Assembly: GCF_007746075.1 (NCBI RefSeq)
Contig: NZ_CP036339.1
Coordinates: 1,388,856-1,452,855 of the forward strand
Origin: Lacipirellula limnantheis
GTDB lineage: Bacteria; Planctomycetota; Planctomycetia; Pirellulales; Lacipirellulaceae
Direction of reading: 5' to 3'
DNA: 64,000 nucleotides
Within the stretch, counting starts at the first letter, position 1. Each line of letters starts with the position of its first letter. The notes below the pieces were generated by a model. That model was not told where the DNA came from. It saw nothing but the letters and a program-made list of their open reading frames with translations, and searched no databases. Position numbers and translations under genes: made by a program. Of the stretch, positions 60,773 to 64,000 are shown piece after piece.

Positions 60773-62044
60773 CTACGACAGGAAAAGCATCGTTAGGACC
60801 GTGATTATGGCCGCTGGAACGCCGAGAAACAACCGCTTGGTATAGTAGCCGCGGGTCCAGGTGTCGATCTTCAGCAGCCCGAACAAGGTTGCCACGCTGC
60901 CGAGGACGCCGCTGCCAATCAGCGCGACGCCCAGTAGCCCTTCCTGCCGCGAGTAAGAACGGGCTCGATCGACCAACAAGGCGTCCTGGGCCTCGTTAAA
61001 CTCCAGGAGCGAATAGGTCTTCCGCATCTGCCCGACCGAACTATCAAACACGTCGACGTATTCGTCGGTGCACAGCTCGCGACGGACGTAATCGCCCCCC
61101 AGTCCCAAGTCCGCAAGGCTTGCGGCGCCCCAGCGTCGCATCTCAACGCCCGACAGTTCAGCGGCGCGAGCCAACGCGAGACTCTGCATCTTGTTGTCAG
61201 CATCCTGGCGACATTCGTCGGCGGTCAGGTAGGGATCGGAGGTCACGACAAACTTGCGGACGTTCCCAATTTGCTTCGGCGGATTTACCACCCAATCAGG
61301 TTTGGGGAGGGCGGCGATCTCCTCAGTGATCACCGGCTGAATCCGATCGACCCGTGGCTCGACGACCGTGCTGACGCTGAGGGCTTCAGTGCTAAGAGCC
61401 ACGGGCGCCGCACCATTTTCGGATTGCATCGACGCAGAAGTTGCGGACTCGCCAGCGGCGCCGATCGAATGTTCGTGCATCGCCCGGGCCTCGGTCGCCG
61501 CTTGTCGAAGTTCGACTTGGTCCTGCTCGCTCACGGGCATACCCAGGATCGACTTCGCGGCATTTACCAGCCAGCCTTGCGTGAACGGATCCGCGCCCGG
61601 TAGGGAGGCCGAGAGGATCACCTTGGCGGCTTCAGTCAGTTCTTGGGGTGAACTTGGGCCGACGCGAGGCGAGTCGCTTGCGGTTTCGACGGCCTCTTCC
61701 AAGTTGATCCGTGGCGCGGTCAGCTTCTTCCACATTTCCTCGATCGACTCGCCTGCCATGATAGGCTGCGGCGGTACGGGTGCTACGGGAGACAGGGCGG
61801 CGATCGGTTCTGCGTCGAAGATCTGCGGCATTGGCGTCACAATTTCAACAGGGGCTTGGACGTGACGCTCCACTCGAACGGTGAAGAAGCCGAAGAACAC
61901 GAGTCCAAACAGCAGTATTCCAAGGAGGAAGAACCATCCGACTGGACTGGAATGGGATCGCGGTCGCAGCAAACGGCTCATCAATCCAACTGCGAAAGCG
62001 AGGAGGATGATCGCGACGAGATTGACCCAGACTACCGGCATCAT
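60773..62044 (-). CDS. Membrane protein between kinase and sigma factor genes
   Basis: This 423-residue protein has two N-terminal membrane helices (VNLVAIILLAFAVGLMSRLL and VGWFFLLGILLFGLVFFGFF), a long hydrophilic middle (about 65-350) and two C-terminal helices (GLLGVALIGSGVLGSVATLF and RLFLGVPAAIITVLTMLFL). The middle contains KFVVTSDPYLTADECRQDADNKMQSLALARAAEL, an Asp/Cys-containing helical stretch of unknown role. I do not recognise a family. It starts one base after the kinase stop, so they are co-translated; it probably takes part in the same signalling pathway. Confidence 0.82.
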   Translation of the reverse strand: MMPVVWVNLVAIILLAFAVGLMSRLLRPRSHSSPVGWFFLLGILLFGLVFFGFFTVRVERHVQAPVEIVTPMPQIFDAEPIAALSPVAPVPPQPIMAGESIEEMWKKLTAPRINLEEAVETASDSPRVGPSSPQELTEAAKVILSASLPGADPFTQGWLVNAAKSILGMPVSEQDQVELRQAATEARAMHEHSIGAAGESATSASMQSENGAAPVALSTEALSVSTVVEPRVDRIQPVITEEIAALPKPDWVVNPPKQIGNVRKFVVTSDPYLTADECRQDADNKMQSLALARAAELSGVEMRRWGAASLADLGLGGDYVRRELCTDEYVDVFDSSVGQMRKTYSLLEFNEAQDALLVDRARSYSRQEGLLGVALIGSGVLGSVATLFGLLKIDTWTRGYYTKRLFLGVPAAIITVLTMLFLS

Positions 62045-62045
62045 G

Positions 62046-64000
62046 TTAGACGGCCCTCTGCGCCAGCTCCCGGCGCTGGCTTGGCGACAGCCAAGGACTC
62101 GATAACTGCACGGTGAACGCGATCGCCGCCGCTAACAGCATCCCGGTCGGCTGCGGGAACCACCAGAGGAAGGTGAGCGCCCAGCCAATGAACCCGGCGA
62201 ACGCGATTGCCCAGAGGCTTACGCGGCTCGGGCGGGTCCACTCGGCCATCCGCCACCACCGCAGGGCGACGAACAGGAAGGCAAAATAGGCGACCTGCAT
62301 CGTCATCGGGACGATCACATTGCCGCTGTTGTACGCGGCCTGCACGCCGTCGACGTTCCAATCAAACAACTCTTGAAACATGGTCTCAGTCGGGCCGGGC
62401 GAAAAACCATGGGAAGCGGGCAACCCGACGTACGCCATGTTCGAGATTGCCCAAGCGGCGAGGCCAACCAACGCCCCGGCGAGCAAGTTAAAGAAGCGGA
62501 GCGGGGCATGATCCTCCATCTTCCCTTCAATGAGCTGGCTCGGAATAATCAGCGCCCAACTGGCGAGCGAGGTGACCATCGCCATCCAGAGGTAGAGCTC
62601 CAGATGGAGTTCCGGCGCGATGATCAGACAAGCGAGCAGCGCGGCCACCGGGCCGACGATGCCAGCCGCGAGCATTGAACCGAGCACCGAACTCGCACGT
62701 TGGCGGGCAGGCCGCGCCTGCAACTCCTGATAGGCCGCATGCCGCCAGCTTGCTTGTCCGCGGCGCCGCCAAGGATGCTTCGTTGAGACAGGCTGAGCCG
62801 CCGTTGCCAGCTGAGGCTGATGGGTGGGCGGCGCGCTTTCGCTTGCGGTCAATTCATTTGCCAGCGGACTGTCTACTGCGAACGCCGACCGATTGTTGCC
62901 GCCAACAACTTCCAGACGGACGTTAGGATCTGTCGTCGTCGACTGCACAATGACCCGAACGATACGATAAAGGCAGTAAGGAACGACGAACGTCGTCAAG
63001 AGCGCCATTACCACCGGCCAGATCTGCGTCACAGCGATGAAACACCCAACCAAAAAGGCCAACCGTCCGACGATCGGCCATTGGTCGTAGTTCATGTCGC
63101 GTCGCACCGTCTTCCAGACGGACTCGACGCCGTGCCAAAGGGGCTCGGGGTCGCGGTGGAAGAACGCAACGAGGCTGTCGTCCCGAGTGGGCATGGACGC
63201 GGTACGCACCGGCGGCGCAGTTGGACCGCCCGGACTGTTAAATCCGTTCGCGGTTGCGGCAGCGAACGCAGGCGACGGTTGCGCTCCGCGATCGACGCCC
63301 CGCAGGAGTTGCATCATTTCGGCGGCGCTATTGATCCGCTGCTCGGGATCCTTTGCCATCGCGCCGCGCACCACGGTGCGGAACGGTTCGTCCAGCAGTT
63401 CCAGCTTCGGTTCGGCGGTGAGGTGCTTCATCAGCACTTCGCCGACGCTTTCGCCTTCGAACGGCACGCGGCCGGTGATCATCTCATAGAGGATGATGCC
63501 CAGGGCGTAGGCGTCGATCTCGCGGCCATAACGGCCGTTCGCGATCTCCGGCGCCATGTAATGGACGGTGCCGACGCTCTCGGTCTGTCCGCTACGGCGA
63601 CTGCAGGAGATGAACTTCGAAAGGCCGTAGTCGCCGATCTTGACGATGCCGTCGTCGACAAAAATGTTCGCTGGCTTCAGATCGCGATGGACGATGCCGT
63701 GATCGTGGAGATAAGCGACGGCTGCGCAAATTCCTTCGAACCAGCGCATCGCCTCGGCCGTCGGCATACCACTCGGGTAGCGATCGATCGCGTCTTCAAG
63801 CGACTCGCCGGAGACGTATTCCATCACCACCCAGCGATCTTCGTGCTCGTCAGACTTGATGTCGTAGAGGGCGACGAGATTTGGGTGCTTGAGATTCAAG
63901 CAATGGGTGACGCCGCGGAGCTCGACTTCCAGGTTGCGCCGGATCAGCTTCAGCGCGACTTCCTTGCCGGCGTCGCTCACGGCGAAGTAAACTTCGCCGA
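62046..64000 (-). CDS. Ser/Thr protein kinase, N-terminus outside window
   Basis: The kinase domain begins outside the window, with GEVYFAVSDAG of the glycine loop at the edge. Seen here: catalytic Lys in VALKLI, the catalytic loop HRDLKPANIFVD and the metal loop KIGDYGLS (DYG where DFG is usual). YMAPE and DAYALGIILYEMITGRVPFEG complete the domain. After it come a low-complexity linker and a C-terminal half with about eight membrane helices (from about 63050 down to 62080). It lacks PASTA repeats. It is the first gene of the kinase / membrane protein / ECF sigma cluster and probably passes an envelope signal to the sigma factor. Confidence 0.92.
   Translation of the reverse strand, partial: GEVYFAVSDAGKEVALKLIRRNLEVELRGVTHCLNLKHPNLVALYDIKSDEHEDRWVVMEYVSGESLEDAIDRYPSGMPTAEAMRWFEGICAAVAYLHDHGIVHRDLKPANIFVDDGIVKIGDYGLSKFISCSRRSGQTESVGTVHYMAPEIANGRYGREIDAYALGIILYEMITGRVPFEGESVGEVLMKHLTAEPKLELLDEPFRTVVRGAMAKDPEQRINSAAEMMQLLRGVDRGAQPSPAFAAATANGFNSPGGPTAPPVRTASMPTRDDSLVAFFHRDPEPLWHGVESVWKTVRRDMNYDQWPIVGRLAFLVGCFIAVTQIWPVVMALLTTFVVPYCLYRIVRVIVQSTTTDPNVRLEVVGGNNRSAFAVDSPLANELTASESAPPTHQPQLATAAQPVSTKHPWRRRGQASWRHAAYQELQARPARQRASSVLGSMLAAGIVGPVAALLACLIIAPELHLELYLWMAMVTSLASWALIIPSQLIEGKMEDHAPLRFFNLLAGALVGLAAWAISNMAYVGLPASHGFSPGPTETMFQELFDWNVDGVQAAYNSGNVIVPMTMQVAYFAFLFVALRWWRMAEWTRPSRVSLWAIAFAGFIGWALTFLWWFPQPTGMLLAAAIAFTVQLSSPWLSPSQRRELAQRAV

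Overview
The window reads as a high-GC chromosome segment from a planctomycete, most likely of the Pirellulales. The evidence is the protein families present: two sulfatases ending in VPEP-type PEP-CTERM sorting signals with dockerin-like repeats, a DUF1559 pseudopilin followed by a small lipoprotein, a TIGR03790-family protein, a Ser/Thr kinase clustered with an ECF sigma factor, and a CitG/PTPS pair. I see no phage, transposase or CRISPR. The assignment rests on family content only, because there is no rRNA in the window.

Region 1 (1-18974, all minus strand) is a polysaccharide assembly locus. It holds a GDP-fucose synthase (cut by the window edge), a WcaF-like acetyltransferase, three GT4 glycosyltransferases, a Wzy-like polymerase, a Wzx-like flippase, a WecA/MraY-like initiating phosphotransferase with a C-terminal extension, WecB, a DUF3473-type polysaccharide deacetylase, an FkbM methyltransferase, a GNAT protein, two PAPS-type sulfotransferases, and a translationally coupled ACP / SDR / AMP-ligase trio. 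The product is probably a fucosylated, acylated and sulfated exopolysaccharide or O-antigen.

Region 2 (19357-27603) carries two tandem PEP-CTERM sulfatases, only one of which keeps a canonical active site, and a convergent secreted TIGR03790 protein.

Region 3 (27622-46519) is mostly core housekeeping: mutS, nrdR, a zinc-ribbon/PH membrane protein, rpoN, a YbaB-type protein, dnaX with the SRP RNA gene just upstream, an alpha/beta hydrolase - CitG - PTPS operon, a solitary fliG, der, a family-4 uracil-DNA glycosylase, hemW, tRNA-Ala(CGC), tRNA-Val(GAC) and a 29-codon very basic protein gene. This stretch is rich in short inverted repeats, and mutS and dnaX carry such repeats inside their reading frames.

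Region 4 (46694-55527) holds a sugar-isomerase-like protein, a large secreted protein, a Nif3-like protein, two prepilin-type proteins, a lipoprotein, and about 1.4 kb without a recognisable gene.

Region 5 (55528-59473) is a three-gene operon: a GT2 glycosyltransferase, an unrecognised protein with weak BshC-like features, and an Eis-like GNAT. It is the best candidate here for an undescribed pathway.

Region 6 (59526-64000, minus strand) is a signalling cluster: Ser/Thr kinase (cut by the window edge), membrane protein, ECF sigma factor, and a small cysteine-pair protein that may be its anti-sigma partner.
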